Source: Modestobacter roseus (lineage in GTDB: Bacteria; Actinomycetota; Actinomycetes; Mycobacteriales; Geodermatophilaceae). From it: a stretch of DNA of 64,000 nt. This document shows, in pieces, positions 11,309 through 22,999 of this stretch. The notes beneath the pieces were generated by a model, which was not told where the DNA came from, did no database searches, and was given only the letters and a program-made list of their open reading frames with translations. Position 1 is the first letter of the stretch; each line of letters starts with the position of its first letter. The translations under genes were made by a program, and so were the position numbers. The DNA is taken from the NCBI RefSeq assembly GCF_007994135.1, contig NZ_VLKF01000001.1, positions 4,447,825-4,511,824 of the forward strand, written 5' to 3'.

Positions 11309-13243
11309 GTGGGGACTGTCCAGAGGGTGGGGCGACGTCCGGGCAGGCGGGCACTCGCGTGCGCGCTCGGCGTCACGGCAACGCTGGGCGGGCTCCTCGC
11401 AGCTCCGGCCGCGCAGGCCGCCAGCTTCGACGTCGAGTGGCAGGACACGGAAGGCAGCCCCGTCACCTGGTCGGTCCCGGCGGGCGTGTGCGAGCTGTCC
11501 TGGACGGTGGAGGGCGGCGCCGGCGGGCCGGGTGACGACGGTGACGGTGGCGACGTGCCCGGTGGCGCCGGTGGCTGGGTCATCGGTCGGATGGCGGTGA
11601 TCCCGGGGCAGCAGTTCGTCGTCCAGGTCGGCGCCCGTGGCAGCTCCGCCGGTGCCGGCGGTGCCGGCGGTATGTCCGGCGGCGAGCCCTCGGGTGGGTC
11701 CACCGCCGGGTCCGACGGCGGTGGTGGTGGCGGAGGTGCCTCCATCGTGTGGTCCGGCGCCTCGCGCACCGGGACGCCGCTCATCGTCGCCGGCGGCGGT
11801 GGCGGTGGGGGCGCCAGCTGGACCGCCGCCGGTGGGGACGCCGGGCCGACAGGGGGCGACGGCGCAGCGGACAGCGGCAACAGCGTGGGCTACTCGATCC
11901 CCGGTGGTGGTGGAGGCAGCAACGCCACCGCGGGCGCCGGTGCGGTCGCACCCGACGGCGGCCCCATCGACGGCGGAGGTCACTACGCCTGGGGGGAGAA
12001 CGGGACGAGCGGGTCGACGCTTCTCGGCGGTGCCGGCGCCCGAGCGGCCGGCGGTGGCGGCGGTGGCTGGCAGGGCGGCGGCGGCGGCGCGTCCAACCGC
12101 TACAACAGCAACTCCACGCAGTCCGGATCGGGCGGCGGCGCGGGTGCCAACGGCGTGGGCGCCGGGCTGCAGGACGTGCTGAGCGGCCGCGGACCCACCT
12201 CCCGCGGCGGCCGGATCGGGGCCGACTTCAGTGCCTGTGTGACGCCCCCGGTGCCGGTCCTCGACTCGGCCGCCCCGGCCGGGGGAGGGAAGGTGCGGCT
12301 GGCGTTCCGCCCGGGGCCGGCCAACGGCGTCACCACCCAGGGGTACGAGTACACCATCGACGGCGGAGCGAGCTGGACGACCTTGGCCACGGCACCCGGC
12401 GCCGCCGGTGCGCTGACCGCTGAGGTCGGTGGGCTCACCGACGGCAACAGCTACACCTTCGCGGTCCGGGCGACGGCGGTGGCCGAGCGGAGCGCCGCGA
12501 GCAACAGCCGCTCGGTGACCTTGGTGAGCGCGCCCGGCGCGGTCCGGGACCTGACGGCCAAGGCCGAGCGCGCCTCGGTGCTCGTCTCCTGGCAGCCGCC
12601 GACCAGCGGTGGGGCGGTCGACCACTACGAGGTGACCCTGCTGCCGAGCGGTCAGGCGATCTCGACCACGCAGCTCTCCGCCCGCTTCGGCGCGGTGGCC
12701 GGGCAGTCCTACACGGCGACCGTCGTCGCCGTCTCGGCGGCGAGGACCGCCGGGCCGGCCGGCTCCGCCACCACCCAGGCCGAGGCCGCGTCCCCGGTGG
12801 TCCCGGCGACGGTGCCCGAGGCTCCGCTGACCCTGACCACGGACAAGGGGCAGATCAGCTCGACCACCCCGGGGGCGAAGCTGACGGTGATCGGCACCGG
12901 TTTCCTGCCGTTCTCGACCGCGACGATCGTCATCTACTCCGAGCCGCAGGTGCTGGGCACGGTGACCACCGACGCCGACGGCAACTTCAGCAGGGAGGTG
13001 GAGGTGCCGGCGACGCTGGCGGCCGGGCAGCACTCGCTGGTGGCCTCGGGTACCGCGCCGGATGGCACGGAGCGGTTCATGCGGATGGACGTCACCGTCG
13101 CCGCGGGTGCCGCTGGTACCCCGGCCGGGGGTGGGCTGGCCTACACCGGTGCCTCGGTCGCTGCCCCGCTGGGCCTGGGCCTGGTCACGCTGGTCGGTGG
13201 GGGTGTGCTGCTGCTGGTCTCCCGGCGGCGTCGCACCGCCTGA
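11309..13243 (+). CDS. Secreted glycine-rich surface protein with LAYTG sortase signal, copy 1
   Basis: The 644-residue protein has a signal peptide (RRPGRRALACALG... AAPAAQA, about residues 8-37). Next comes a glycine-rich domain (about 50-310) matching the pattern VPAG-V-C...GG-PG...VQVG...GGGGGGAS...LIVAGGGGG. Two fibronectin-III-like domains (about 315-500) and an IPT/beta-sandwich domain (about 505-610) follow. It ends [13 protein letters not shown]...[11 protein letters not shown], which fits the LAxTG signal of class E sortases, a membrane helix and a basic tail. The GTG at 11309 has AGGAG 8 nt upstream. The last 230 residues are nearly identical to the protein at 14424-16430. No sortase is in the window. 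It is likely a cell-wall-linked adhesin or matrix protein. Confidence 0.85.
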   Translation: MGTVQRVGRRPGRRALACALGVTATLGGLLAAPAAQAASFDVEWQDTEGSPVTWSVPAGVCELSWTVEGGAGGPGDDGDGGDVPGGAGGWVIGRMAVIPGQQFVVQVGARGSSAGAGGAGGMSGGEPSGGSTAGSDGGGGGGGASIVWSGASRTGTPLIVAGGGGGGGASWTAAGGDAGPTGGDGAADSGNSVGYSIPGGGGGSNATAGAGAVAPDGGPIDGGGHYAWGENGTSGSTLLGGAGARAAGGGGGGWQGGGGGASNRYNSNSTQSGSGGGAGANGVGAGLQDVLSGRGPTSRGGRIGADFSACVTPPVPVLDSAAPAGGGKVRLAFRPGPANGVTTQGYEYTIDGGASWTTLATAPGAAGALTAEVGGLTDGNSYTFAVRATAVAERSAASNSRSVTLVSAPGAVRDLTAKAERASVLVSWQPPTSGGAVDHYEVTLLPSGQAISTTQLSARFGAVAGQSYTATVVAVSAARTAGPAGSATTQAEAASPVVPATVPEAPLTLTTDKGQISSTTPGAKLTVIGTGFLPFSTATIVIYSEPQVLGTVTTDADGNFSREVEVPATLAAGQHSLVASGTAPDGTERFMRMDVTVAAGAAGTPAGGGLAYTGASVAAPLGLGLVTLVGGGVLLLVSRRRRTA

Positions 13244-13269
13244 TCGACCCGCTCCGCCAGCGACCCCGG
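12560..13269 (+). repeat. Direct repeat of about 710 bp, copy 1
   Basis: This covers the second FN3 domain, IPT-like domain and sorting tail of the first glycine-rich gene and continues about 25 bp past its stop codon (TGATCGACCCGCTCCGCC). It is nearly identical to 15741-16455 for its first 500 bp and weaker just before the LAYTG tail. It indicates recent duplication or gene conversion between the two surface-protein genes. Confidence 0.85.
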
Positions 13270-13292
13270 TGCCGTGCCACCCGCCGCCGGAC

Positions 13293-14216
13293 TCAGACCT
13301 CGCGCAGGCCGGTGAGCGGGCCGCGGTACGGGTACGCCGCGGGGCCGCGCACCCCGGGCCGGGCGGTGAACAGCCGCCCGGCCCCGGGCTGCGCGGTGCG
13401 GGCGGCGTAGTCCAGCCCGTGCGCGGAGGTGCTGATCGCCAGCAGGTCGCGCTCCGGCCCGGCGAAGCAGCAGCTGGTCGCGTTCTCGGTGGGGACGTCG
13501 ACCACGGTGAGCAGCTCGCCCTCGGGTGACCAGCGGCGTACCGCCCGCCCGCCCCACATCGCGGTCCACACGCAGCCCTCGTCGTCGACGACCAGCCCGT
13601 CGGCGACGCCGATCGAGCCGTCGAAGCGCAGGAACTCCCGCCGTCCGGACAGCTCGCCGGTGCCCAGGTCGTAGTCGAAGGCCCAGACCACCGAGTCGCC
13701 GGAGTCGGAGAGGTAGGCGGTGCGGTCGTCGGGGGACCAGCCCAGGCCGTTGGAGATGGTGAGCCCGGGCAGGGCCACGGTGACCGTGCCGTCGAGGTCG
13801 ACCCGGTAGAGCCGCCCCGCGCCCGGGGACTCGTCGAAGGCCATCGTGCCGGCGAAGAAGCGGCCGGCCCGGTCGCAGGCGCCGTCGTTCATCCGGGTGC
13901 CGCGTTCCGTGGTGCCGCCCTCGGCGGAGAGCTCCAGCAGCACCCGTGCCTCGCCCTCGGGGGAGAGGTGGGTGAACCCGCCGCCGGCGCCCAGCAGCCA
14001 CCCGCCGTCGGCGGCCGGGACGACGACGCCGACGGTGTCCCCGCCCCGGTGCGCGGCGAGGTCGGAGACCGTGCCGTCGGCGTCGACCCGGCCGCGGCGG
14101 ACGAGTCCGGCGGTGATGTCGACCCACACCAGCTCGTCACGCGCGGCGTCCCAGATCGGGCCCTCACCGTGCTCGGCGGGGGACGGGTCGGCGGGCAGTG
14201 CTGCTGGTCGGCTCAC
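13293..14216 (-). CDS. SMP-30/gluconolactonase/LRE family protein
   Basis: A 307-residue beta-propeller enzyme of the SMP-30 family, which hydrolyses sugar lactones with a divalent metal. Visible metal-site motifs are the N-terminal HGEGPIWD, MNDGACDRAGRFFAGTM, the NGLGWSPDDRTAYLSDS block, and VADGLVVDDEGCVW with its following tryptophan. A GTG at 14216 is taken as the start, but GGGAG directly abuts it, so the true start could differ slightly. It runs opposite to the two glycine-rich genes that flank it. The frame stays open far upstream, which is a GC-bias artefact. Confidence 0.85.
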   Translation of the reverse strand: MSRPAALPADPSPAEHGEGPIWDAARDELVWVDITAGLVRRGRVDADGTVSDLAAHRGGDTVGVVVPAADGGWLLGAGGGFTHLSPEGEARVLLELSAEGGTTERGTRMNDGACDRAGRFFAGTMAFDESPGAGRLYRVDLDGTVTVALPGLTISNGLGWSPDDRTAYLSDSGDSVVWAFDYDLGTGELSGRREFLRFDGSIGVADGLVVDDEGCVWTAMWGGRAVRRWSPEGELLTVVDVPTENATSCCFAGPERDLLAISTSAHGLDYAARTAQPGAGRLFTARPGVRGPAAYPYRGPLTGLREV

Positions 14217-14423
14217 CTCCCGATCCTCACCGACCCGCGGCCGGGCCGCCCATCGGGCACGACACGGGACCGTGAGGTCTGGAGACGAAAAGACACCCAT
14301 CCGACTGCTCCGATATGGCATTACTTGCCCGAGATTCAGTCGATCCGGCACATGTGTCGCCAGGTACAACGATCGCCTACTTCCCGGGTGCGGTGCGCGT
14401 CCGGGCCACGGAGGGAGCAGTAC

Positions 14424-16430
14424 GTGATCAAGGACGACCGGCGGTTCGGGGCCGCCTGGCGCCTCGCGGCAGGAGCGGTGGGCCTGGCCATCGGACTGGG
14501 CGGCGGGCTGCTCGTTCCCGCTGCGGCCCACGCCCAGACCGGGTTCGAGGAGTGGGTGATCCCGGGACAGGAGGGGCCCTTCACCGTCCCGAGCGGCGTC
14601 TGCCAGGTCAACTGGTTGCTCTACGGCGGTTCCGGCGGCGACGGGTCCAACGGCATCGAGACGTCCACCGGTGGCGACGGGGGATGGGTCGAGACCCACA
14701 TGCCTGTGACCGCCGGCGCGGAGTTCTACGTCCAGGTCGGCACGGAGGGGCGGACCGGTGCCGAGGGAGGCGCGGGTGGGATGAGCGGGACAGCACCCTC
14801 TGGCGGCTCGTCCTCCGGTGGCGGGGGTGGCGGAGGCGGTGCCTCCATCGTGCGGTCCGGGGCGACGATCACCGGCGAGCCGGTGATCGTCGCCGCAGGT
14901 GGCGGTGGCGGCGGCAACACCGAAGGCGCGTTCGGCGGGCCGGCCACAGTGCGTGGCGCCTTCGGCAACAGCTCCGGCTCCAACGGTGGCGGGCGCGGCG
15001 GCACGCACGCGGCACCCGGGACCGGTGGCGTCACCAGCGTCAGCGGCGGTGTCAACGGCGGCAATGGCGTGGACCTGGTGGGTGGGGCCGCTCCGGCCGG
15101 TGCCGGCGGCGGTGGCGGTGGCTTCATGGCAGGTGGCGCGGGCTCGGCCTCCGGCACCGGTGCTTCGCTGCAGGGCGCCGGTGGTGGCTCCGGGGCGAGC
15201 TACGTCGCCGACGCGAGCACCGACTGGACGAACTCGCACAGCGGCAACTCGCCGCTGGTCCGCGCCACCTTCGTCGCCTGCCCGCCGGCGCCGGCGCCGG
15301 CGCCGGCGAAGCCGGCCGCGCCGCAGCTGTCCTCGGCGGTCTCCACCCTCCCGGGGGCGGTCGACCTGGTGCTGGTCCCCGGCGCGCCGGTGCAGGGCCT
15401 GCCCGTCGATCGCTACCAGGTGAGCACCAACGGCACCGGCGGCCCGTGGACCACGCTCATCACCCAGCCCCAGCAGGACACCCCGCACCTGACGGCGACC
15501 GTCACGGGGCTCACCCCGGGCATGACCTACCCGGTGACCGTCCGGGCGATGAGCGACGACGTGGCCAGCGACCCCAGCGAGGTCAAGCAGGTCACGGTCG
15601 CACCGATCATCGTCGTGCCGTTCCCGACCCCGACCCCGACCCCGATTCCGACCCCGACCCCGCCGGTCACCCCGGTCCCGGACACCGGCGGCGAGGACGT
15701 CGTCGTCGGCACCCCTGGTGCGCCGACCGGTGTCGCGGCGAAGGCCGAGCGCGCCTCGGTGCTCGTCTCCTGGCAGCCGCCGACCAGCGGTGGGGCGGTC
15801 GACCACTACGAGGTGACCCTGCTGCCGAGCGGTCAGACGGTCTCGACCACGCAGCTCTCCGCCCGCTTCGGCGCGGTGGCCGGGCAGTCCTACACGGCGA
15901 CCGTCGTCGCCGTCTCGGCGGCGAGGACCGCCGGGCCGGCCGGCTCCGCCACCACCCAGGCCGAGGCCGCGTCCCCGGTGGTCCCGGCGGCGGTGCCCAG
16001 CGCGCCGCTGACCCTGACCACGGACAAGGGGCAGATCAGCTCGACCACCCCGGGGGCGAAGCTGACCGTCATCGGCACCGGTTTCCTGCCGTTCTCGACC
16101 GCGACGATCGTCATCTACTCCGAGCCGCAGGTGCTGGGCACGGTGACCACCGACGCCGACGGCAACTTCAGCAGGGAGGTGGAGGTGCCGGCGACGCTGG
16201 CCGCCGGACAGCACTCGCTGGTCGCCTCCGGCACGGCCCCCGACGGCACCGAGCGGTTCATGCGGATGGACGTGACGGTCGCCGCCGCTACCGGTGCCGT
16301 GCCCGCGGCGGCCGAGGGCGGGCTGGCCTACACGGGCGCGTCCGTGCTGGTCCCGGCCGGCGTCGGCCTGGCCGCACTGATCGGGGGGACGGTCCTGCTG
16401 CTGGTCTCCCGGCGGCGTCGCACCGCCTGA
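14424..16430 (+). CDS. Secreted glycine-rich surface protein with LAYTG sortase signal, copy 2
   Basis: The 668-residue protein has the same architecture as the product of 11309-13243. It has a signal peptide ending AAAHAQ, a glycine-rich domain (about 40-285), and two FN3-like domains separated by a short Pro-Thr linker of PTPTPTP type (about 395-410). An IPT-like domain and the LAYTGAS sorting motif with a hydrophobic helix and RRRRTA tail follow. The GTG at 14424 has GAGGGAG 6 nt upstream. The glycine-rich halves are divergent between the two proteins while the C-terminal halves are nearly identical, as expected if sequence exchange homogenises only the anchor half. Attachment by a class E sortase elsewhere in the genome is inferred. 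Confidence 0.85.
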   Translation: MIKDDRRFGAAWRLAAGAVGLAIGLGGGLLVPAAAHAQTGFEEWVIPGQEGPFTVPSGVCQVNWLLYGGSGGDGSNGIETSTGGDGGWVETHMPVTAGAEFYVQVGTEGRTGAEGGAGGMSGTAPSGGSSSGGGGGGGGASIVRSGATITGEPVIVAAGGGGGGNTEGAFGGPATVRGAFGNSSGSNGGGRGGTHAAPGTGGVTSVSGGVNGGNGVDLVGGAAPAGAGGGGGGFMAGGAGSASGTGASLQGAGGGSGASYVADASTDWTNSHSGNSPLVRATFVACPPAPAPAPAKPAAPQLSSAVSTLPGAVDLVLVPGAPVQGLPVDRYQVSTNGTGGPWTTLITQPQQDTPHLTATVTGLTPGMTYPVTVRAMSDDVASDPSEVKQVTVAPIIVVPFPTPTPTPIPTPTPPVTPVPDTGGEDVVVGTPGAPTGVAAKAERASVLVSWQPPTSGGAVDHYEVTLLPSGQTVSTTQLSARFGAVAGQSYTATVVAVSAARTAGPAGSATTQAEAASPVVPAAVPSAPLTLTTDKGQISSTTPGAKLTVIGTGFLPFSTATIVIYSEPQVLGTVTTDADGNFSREVEVPATLAAGQHSLVASGTAPDGTERFMRMDVTVAAATGAVPAAAEGGLAYTGASVLVPAGVGLAALIGGTVLLLVSRRRRTA

Positions 16431-16455
16431 TCGACCCGCTCCGCCGGCGACCCCG
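15741..16455 (+). repeat. Direct repeat of about 710 bp, copy 2
   Basis: This is the second copy of the FN3/IPT/sorting-tail segment (see 12560-13269). Most differences are in the linker before LAYTG (extra Ala codons here) and in the final membrane helix. Identity resumes across the stop codon and runs about 25 bp into the intergenic DNA, then ends at the terminator hairpin. Confidence 0.85.
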
Positions 16456-16487
16456 GCGACCGGCCCACCACGGGCCGGTCGCCGGGG
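16451..16487 (+). terminator. Hairpin after second glycine-rich gene
   Basis: A perfect 16-bp stem (CCCCGGCGACCGGCCC pairing with 16472-16487) encloses a 5-nt loop, ACCAC. It begins 20 nt after the stop codon. No T tract follows, as is usual in high-GC actinobacteria. Confidence 0.75.
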
Positions 16488-16549
16488 TCGTCCCCGTCCC
16501 GCGGCCGCCCCGTCACCAGCCGGACACACCCGGCCCGGATACTCGTGCC

Positions 16550-19354
16550 GTGTCCGAAGCCACTGTCGACGTCGCCGACCTCCGCGTCCCCGGGGGTCCC
16601 ACCGCCTCTGACGACCGCACCGACGACCTCCAGCTCCGTGACGACATCCGGCTGCTGGGCCGGGTGCTCGGCGAGGTGATCGCCGAGCAGGCCGGCCCGG
16701 AGGTGCTCGAGCTGGTCGAGTCCACCCGCGTGGAGGCGTTCGAGATCCGCCGCGACGAGCGGGACCGTTCCCAGCTCGCCGACCGCCTCGCCGGGCTCGA
16801 CCCGAAGAGCGCCAACCACGTCGTCCGGGCGTTCAGCCACTTCTCGCTGCTGGCCAACATCGCCGAGGACGTGCACCACGAGCGCCGCCGCAGGCACCAC
16901 CGGCGCGAGGGCTCGCCGCCGCAGAAGGGCAGCCTCGCCGGCTCGCTGCAGCTGCTCGACGACGCCGGGCTGGACGGCGCCACCGTGGCGCGGGAGCTCG
17001 CCGGCGCGCTGGTGGTCCCGGTGGTCACCGCGCACCCGACCGAGACCCGACGCCGCACCATCTCCCAGGTGCAGCGGCAGGTCAGCGAGCTGATCCGGCA
17101 GCGTGGTCAGGAGCCGGGCGACGCGGAGGACCCGGCCTGGTCGGCCCGGCTCTCCCGCCAGGTGCTCACCCTGTGGCAGACGGCGCTGCTGCGGCTGAGC
17201 CGGCTGCGCCTGGCCGACGAGATCGACGAGGCGCTGCGCTACTACGAGCTGTCGCTGTTCGACGTGGTCCCGGCGATCAACACCGAGCTGCGCCAGGCCC
17301 TGCGCGAGCGGTGGCCGGACGCCGACCTGCTGCGCGAGCCGATGCTGCAGCCGGGCTCGTGGATCGGCGGGGACCGAGACGGCAACCCGTTCGTCACCGC
17401 CGACGCCGTCCGCCGGGCCACCACCCGCCAGGCGGCGACGGCGCTGGAGCACCACCTGGCCGAGCTGCTCGCGCTGGGCGCGGAGCTGTCGATGTCCGAC
17501 CGGCTGGTCCGCCCGACGCCGGAGCTGTACGCGCTGGCCGACGCCGCCGGTGACGACTCACCGTTCCGCGCCGACGAGCCCTACCGCCGGGCGCTGCGGG
17601 GCATCCACGGGCGGCTGGCCGCCACGGCGCTGCGGGTGCTCGGCTCGGTGCCGGGCCAGCAGCCGGAGGTGCTGCTGGACCCCTACGTCGCGCCCGAGGA
17701 GCTGCGCGCCGACCTGGACGTGCTCGACACCTCGCTGCGCAGCCACGGCGCGGGCGCGCTGGCCGACGACCGGCTGGCCCGGCTGCGCGACGCGGTGGAG
17801 GTCTTCGGCTTCCACCTGTGCGGGCTGGACATGCGGCAGAACTCCTCGGTGCACGAGGAGGTGCTCGCCGAGCTGCTGGCCTGGGCCGGCGTCTGCGCCG
17901 ACTACACCTCCCTCGACGAGGCGGCCCGGGTGGAGCTGCTCACCGGTGAGCTGCGGATGCGCCGGCCGCTGGTGCGGCGGGACGCCGAGCTGTCCGAGCT
18001 GGCGCGCGGCGAGCTGGACCTGCTGGTGGCCGCCGCCGAGCAGGTCGCGCTGCTGGGCCCGCGCACCATCCCCAACTACGTGATCAGCATGTGCGAGTCG
18101 GTCAGCGACGTGCTGGAGGTCGCCGTCCTGCTCAAGGAGGTCGGCCTGCTCGACCCCGACGGCGCCGACGGGCCGCGCTGCCCGATCGGCATCTCCCCGC
18201 TCTTCGAGACGATCGACGACCTGCAGGCCGCCGGCGCGACCCTCACCGCGATGCTCGACCAGCCGCTGTACCGGGCGCTGGTCGCGAACCGGGGTGACCA
18301 GCAGGAGGTCATGCTCGGCTACTCCGACAGCAACAAGGACGGCGGCTACCTGGCCGCCAACTGGGCGCTGTACCGGGCCGAGCTGGAGCTGGTCGAGGTG
18401 GCCCGGGCCAACGGCATCCGGCTGCGGCTGTTCCACGGCCGCGGCGGCACCGTGGGCCGCGGCGGCGGCCCGAGCTACGAGGCGATCAAGGCCCAGCCTC
18501 CGGGCTCGGTCGCCGGCCAGCTGCGGATCACCGAGCAGGGTGAGGTGATCGCCGCCAAGTACTCCACCCCCGACCTCGCCCGGCGGAACCTGGAGGCGCT
18601 GGTCGCGGCGACGCTGGAGTCGACGCTGCTGGACACCGAGGGCCTGGACGAGGACGCCGAGGAGACCTACGCGCTGCTCGACGACCTGGCCGAGCGGGCG
18701 CGGCGGGCGTACAGCGCGCTGGTGCACGAGACGCCGGGCTTCGTGGAGTGGTTCCGCGCGGCCACCCCGATCCGGGAGCTCTCCGAGCTGAACATCGGCA
18801 GCCGCCCGCCGTCCCGCAAGGCCACCGACAAGATCACCGACCTGCGGGCGATCCCGTGGGTGTTCAGCTGGTCGCAGACCCGGATCATGCTGCCCGGCTG
18901 GTACGGCACCGGCTCGGCGCTGGAGAGCTGGGTGGACGGCGACCCCGAGCGCCTGGCCCGGCTGCAGGACCTGCACCGGCGCTGGCCGTTCTTCCGCACC
19001 GTGCTCTCGAACATGGGCATGGTGCTGGCCAAGACCGACCTGGAGCTCGCCGCCCGGTACGCCTCGCTGGTGCCCGACGCGGAGCTGCGGGAGCTGGTGT
19101 TCGGGCAGATCACCGCCGAGCACGAGCGCACCGTGCGGATGCTGCTGGCGATCACCGGCGACGACCGGCTGCTGGCGGACAACCCGGCGCTGGCCCGGTC
19201 GATCCGCAACCGCTTCCCCTACCTGGAGCCGCTGCACCACCTGCAGGTGGAGATGCTGCGCCGGCGCCGGGCAGGGGACGACGACGAGCTTGTCCGCCGC
19301 TGCATCCAGCTGGCCATCAACGGCGTCGCCACCGCGCTGCGCAACAGCGGCTGA
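16550..19354 (+). CDS. ppc: Phosphoenolpyruvate carboxylase
   Basis: The enzyme carboxylates PEP with bicarbonate to oxaloacetate, refilling the TCA cycle; citrate synthase is in the same window. The 934-residue product has the usual length. Motifs are the catalytic His in [13 protein letters not shown], the [11 protein letters not shown] loop, [11 protein letters not shown], the [14 protein letters not shown] loop, and a C-terminus ending [11 protein letters not shown]. The GTG at 16550 is preceded by GATACT at 16538-16543 with a 6-nt gap and no ribosome site, so the mRNA is probably leaderless. The frame is open far upstream because of GC bias. A perfect 46-bp palindrome follows. Confidence 0.96.
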   Translation: MSEATVDVADLRVPGGPTASDDRTDDLQLRDDIRLLGRVLGEVIAEQAGPEVLELVESTRVEAFEIRRDERDRSQLADRLAGLDPKSANHVVRAFSHFSLLANIAEDVHHERRRRHHRREGSPPQKGSLAGSLQLLDDAGLDGATVARELAGALVVPVVTAHPTETRRRTISQVQRQVSELIRQRGQEPGDAEDPAWSARLSRQVLTLWQTALLRLSRLRLADEIDEALRYYELSLFDVVPAINTELRQALRERWPDADLLREPMLQPGSWIGGDRDGNPFVTADAVRRATTRQAATALEHHLAELLALGAELSMSDRLVRPTPELYALADAAGDDSPFRADEPYRRALRGIHGRLAATALRVLGSVPGQQPEVLLDPYVAPEELRADLDVLDTSLRSHGAGALADDRLARLRDAVEVFGFHLCGLDMRQNSSVHEEVLAELLAWAGVCADYTSLDEAARVELLTGELRMRRPLVRRDAELSELARGELDLLVAAAEQVALLGPRTIPNYVISMCESVSDVLEVAVLLKEVGLLDPDGADGPRCPIGISPLFETIDDLQAAGATLTAMLDQPLYRALVANRGDQQEVMLGYSDSNKDGGYLAANWALYRAELELVEVARANGIRLRLFHGRGGTVGRGGGPSYEAIKAQPPGSVAGQLRITEQGEVIAAKYSTPDLARRNLEALVAATLESTLLDTEGLDEDAEETYALLDDLAERARRAYSALVHETPGFVEWFRAATPIRELSELNIGSRPPSRKATDKITDLRAIPWVFSWSQTRIMLPGWYGTGSALESWVDGDPERLARLQDLHRRWPFFRTVLSNMGMVLAKTDLELAARYASLVPDAELRELVFGQITAEHERTVRMLLAITGDDRLLADNPALARSIRNRFPYLEPLHHLQVEMLRRRRAGDDDELVRRCIQLAINGVATALRNSG

Positions 19355-19364
19355 CGGCGGCACC

Positions 19365-19410
19365 GTGCACCGAGGGCCCGTTCCCGGCCGGGAACGGGCC
19401 CTCGGTGCAC
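19365..19410. terminator. 46-bp perfect palindrome, bidirectional terminator
   Basis: Two 23-nt arms (GTGCACCGAGGGCCCGTTCC... ) meet without a spacer at CCGG. The palindrome lies exactly between the convergent ppc and aminotransferase stops, 10 nt after one and 5 nt before the other. It should form a very stable hairpin in either RNA. Confidence 0.85.
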
Positions 19411-19415
19411 AGTGC

Positions 19416-20569
19416 TCAGCTGCGGGCGGCCTCGATGGCCGCGGCCAGGCGGCGCACGCCCTCGTCGACGTCGCCGGGCTGGACGGCGGAGAACGCCAGC
19501 CGGAACGCGTTCTCCCCGCCCTCCAGCAGGAAGTCGGTGCCCGGCACGATCGCCACCCCGCGGGCGGCGGCCTCGGCCGCGATCCGGGCGACGTCGTGCC
19601 CCTCACCGGCGGGCAGCGACACCCACAGGAAGTAGCCGCCGTCCGGACGCCGGAAGGTGGCCTGCGGCAGGTGCGTGCGCAGCGCCTGGTCCAGCAGCCC
19701 GACCCGCTCGGCGAGCGCGTTCTTCACCGTCTCCAGGGCCGCCGCGTAGCGCGGGCCGGTGACGAACTGGAACACCGTGCCCTGGGCGACCATGTTCGGC
19801 GCGATGTAGGTGTTGGTGGCCCGCACCCGGATCCGGTCGATCAGCGCCGGCGGCCCGACCAGGTAGCCGACCCGGATGCCCGGGCAGACGGTCTTGGAGA
19901 ACGAGCAGGCGTAGACCACGTGGGTCGAGTCGGCGCCGCCGTCGAGCTCCAGCATCCGGGGCAGCGGCTCACCGCTGAACCGGATGTCGACGTAGGGGTC
20001 GTCCTCGAAGAGCAGGAAGTCGAACTCGTGCGCCAGCTCCAGCAGCCGGCGGCGCTTGGCCAGCGAGAGGGTGTAGCCGGCCGGGTTCTGGAAGTTCGGG
20101 ATGACGTGTGCGAACACCGGGCGGACGCCGTCGCGAAGCAGCTGCTCGACCTCGTCGACCGCGATCCCGTCCTCTTCGAGCGTGACCAGGTGCAGGTCGC
20201 CGCCGCGGGTCTTCAGCCCCAGCAGGGTGCGGTCGTAGGTGGGCCGCTCGGTGACCACCGCCGCGCCCGGGGTGACCAGCTCGTCGAAGAGGAAGGCGTC
20301 GGCCTGCATCGACCCGTTGGTGACCAGCACGTGGCTCTCGGGCACGCCGTGCTGCTCGGCGATCCACCTCCGCAGCGGCACGTAGCCGATCGCCGTCCCG
20401 TAGCCGGTCATCCCGGCCGGGTCGGCGTCGAACGCGGTGACGGCGGCCTGCTTGAGGCCCTCGACGTCGACGATGTCGGTCGACGGGGCGCCGCGGGCGA
20501 AGGAGATCGTCGTGGCTGCGGGCTTCGTCGACGGGGCGGTCTCGGGCGTCTGGTCGGTGGTGGGACCGG

Positions 20570-20573
<4 letters not shown>
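19416..20573 (-). CDS. PLP-dependent aminotransferase (class I/II, MocR/LysN-like)
   Basis: A 385-residue fold-type-I aminotransferase of the 2-aminoadipate/aromatic type, without the GntR domain of MocR regulators. Visible are the NGSMQADAFLFDEL cofactor loop, the PNFQNPAGYTL motif, the acidic pair in EDDPYVDIRF, and the PLP lysine in CSFSKTVCPGIRVGY. The C-terminal arginine for the alpha-carboxylate is in AFRLAFS. The GTG at 20573 overlaps the stop of the ferredoxin-reductase gene (GTGA). Substrates are not predictable; pairing with a ferredoxin-NADP reductase is unexplained. Confidence 0.87.
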
Positions 20574-21997
<1,424 letters not shown>

Positions 21998-22073
21998 CGT
22001 CGTCCTCCCGGCGGCCGTGCGCCAGGTCACTCCGCGCCCGATCGCCGCCCGACTGCTCTGGAGGCCCCTCGCC

Positions 22074-22382
22074 ATGTCGTTCGTCATCGTCGCCACCGTC
22101 GTGCCCGAGCCGGAGAGCCGCGACGCCGTGCGGGAGGCGCTGCTGGCCGCCGTCCCGCAGGTGCACGACGAGCCCGGCTGCGAGCTGTACTCGGTGCAGG
22201 AGGACGAGCAGGGCTTCGTCTTCGTCGAGCGCTGGGCGAGCCAGGAGGCGATGGCCGAGCACGGCAAGGGCGAGGCGCTGCGCACCATGATGGCCACGGT
22301 CTCCGAGCACTTGGCCCAGCCGCTCGACGTGCGGGTGCTGCGGCCGCTCCCGGCCGGCGACCCGGAGAAGGGCGCCGTCTGA
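22074..22382 (+). CDS. Antibiotic biosynthesis monooxygenase (ABM) domain protein
   Basis: A 102-residue ABM/YgiN-like alpha-beta barrel protein. The N-terminus (SFVIVATVVPEPESRDAV), the HDEPGCELYSVQEDE core and FVERWASQEAMAEH fit the family, which includes quinol monooxygenases and many uncharacterised dimers. GGAGG lies 9 nt before the ATG. It is divergent from the ferredoxin reductase gene, sharing a short 76-bp region. The substrate is unknown. Confidence 0.85.
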   Translation: MSFVIVATVVPEPESRDAVREALLAAVPQVHDEPGCELYSVQEDEQGFVFVERWASQEAMAEHGKGEALRTMMATVSEHLAQPLDVRVLRPLPAGDPEKGAV

Positions 22383-22419
22383 GGCCCCGATCGTCGGTGC
22401 CCGGGTGCAGGGTGGCGGC

Positions 22420-22986
22420 ATGACCGACGCCCCACCCTGGGAACCACCGATGGCCGGCACGGAGGCCGAGCACCTGCTCGGCTCGCTGGACCGGCTGCGC
22501 ACCACGTTCCGCTGGAAGGCCGACGGCCTGGACGCCGCCGGGCTGCGCACCCGGATCGGTGCCTCGGCACTGAGCCTCGGCGGCCTGCTGTCCCACCTCG
22601 CCGCGGTGGAAGAGCTGTACTCCACCCACCGGCTCAGCGGTGCGCCGATCGGCGGGGGCTGGGACCCCAGCCGCTGGGACACCGCCGAGGGCTGGGCGGA
22701 GACCTGCGCCGGCGCCGGCACCCCGGCCGAGCTCTACGCCCTCTGGGACGACGCGGTGACCCGCTCCCGGGAGCGGACGGCGGCGGCGCTGGCCGACGGC
22801 GGGCTCGACCAGCTGGTGCACACCGGCTGGCTGGGCGGGCAGCAGGTCAGCCTGCGCCGGCTGCTCTGCGACCTGCTCGAGGAGTACGGGCGGCACACCG
22901 GCCACGCCGACCTGCTGCGCGAAGCGGTCGACGGCCGGGTGGGGGAGGACCCGCCCGACGACTGGCGGCCGGTCGGTGCCGCATGA
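22420..22986 (+). CDS. DinB/DUF664 family protein
   Basis: A 188-residue four-helix-bundle protein of the DinB/DUF664 type. Metal-ligand histidines are expected in LGGLLSHLAAVEELY (about residue 60) and in EEYGRHTGHADLLREAV near the C-terminus, and both stretches are present. Relatives are metal-dependent and some act as thiol-dependent transferases, but no substrate can be assigned. The ATG at 22420 (MTDAPPWEPP) fits the family start; a 5-residue extension is also open. Confidence 0.85.
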   Translation: MTDAPPWEPPMAGTEAEHLLGSLDRLRTTFRWKADGLDAAGLRTRIGASALSLGGLLSHLAAVEELYSTHRLSGAPIGGGWDPSRWDTAEGWAETCAGAGTPAELYALWDDAVTRSRERTAAALADGGLDQLVHTGWLGGQQVSLRRLLCDLLEEYGRHTGHADLLREAVDGRVGEDPPDDWRPVGAA

Positions 22987-22999
22987 CCGGGCGGGGCCG

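Noticed and set aside
11700..15200. Repetitive GGN-rich DNA resembling a tandem-repeat array or CRISPR
   Set aside because: The periodicity comes from glycine codons within two secreted proteins; there are no regular repeat-spacer units.
15620..15665. Short tandem repeat CCCCGA/CCCCGACC
   Set aside because: It encodes a Pro-Thr linker between FN3 domains and is ordinary for such proteins.
13293..16529. Very long antisense open frame (over 1000 codons) across the second glycine-rich gene
   Set aside because: It is an artefact of high GC in the third codon position; only the SMP-30 part at 13293-14216 has family sequence and a plausible start.
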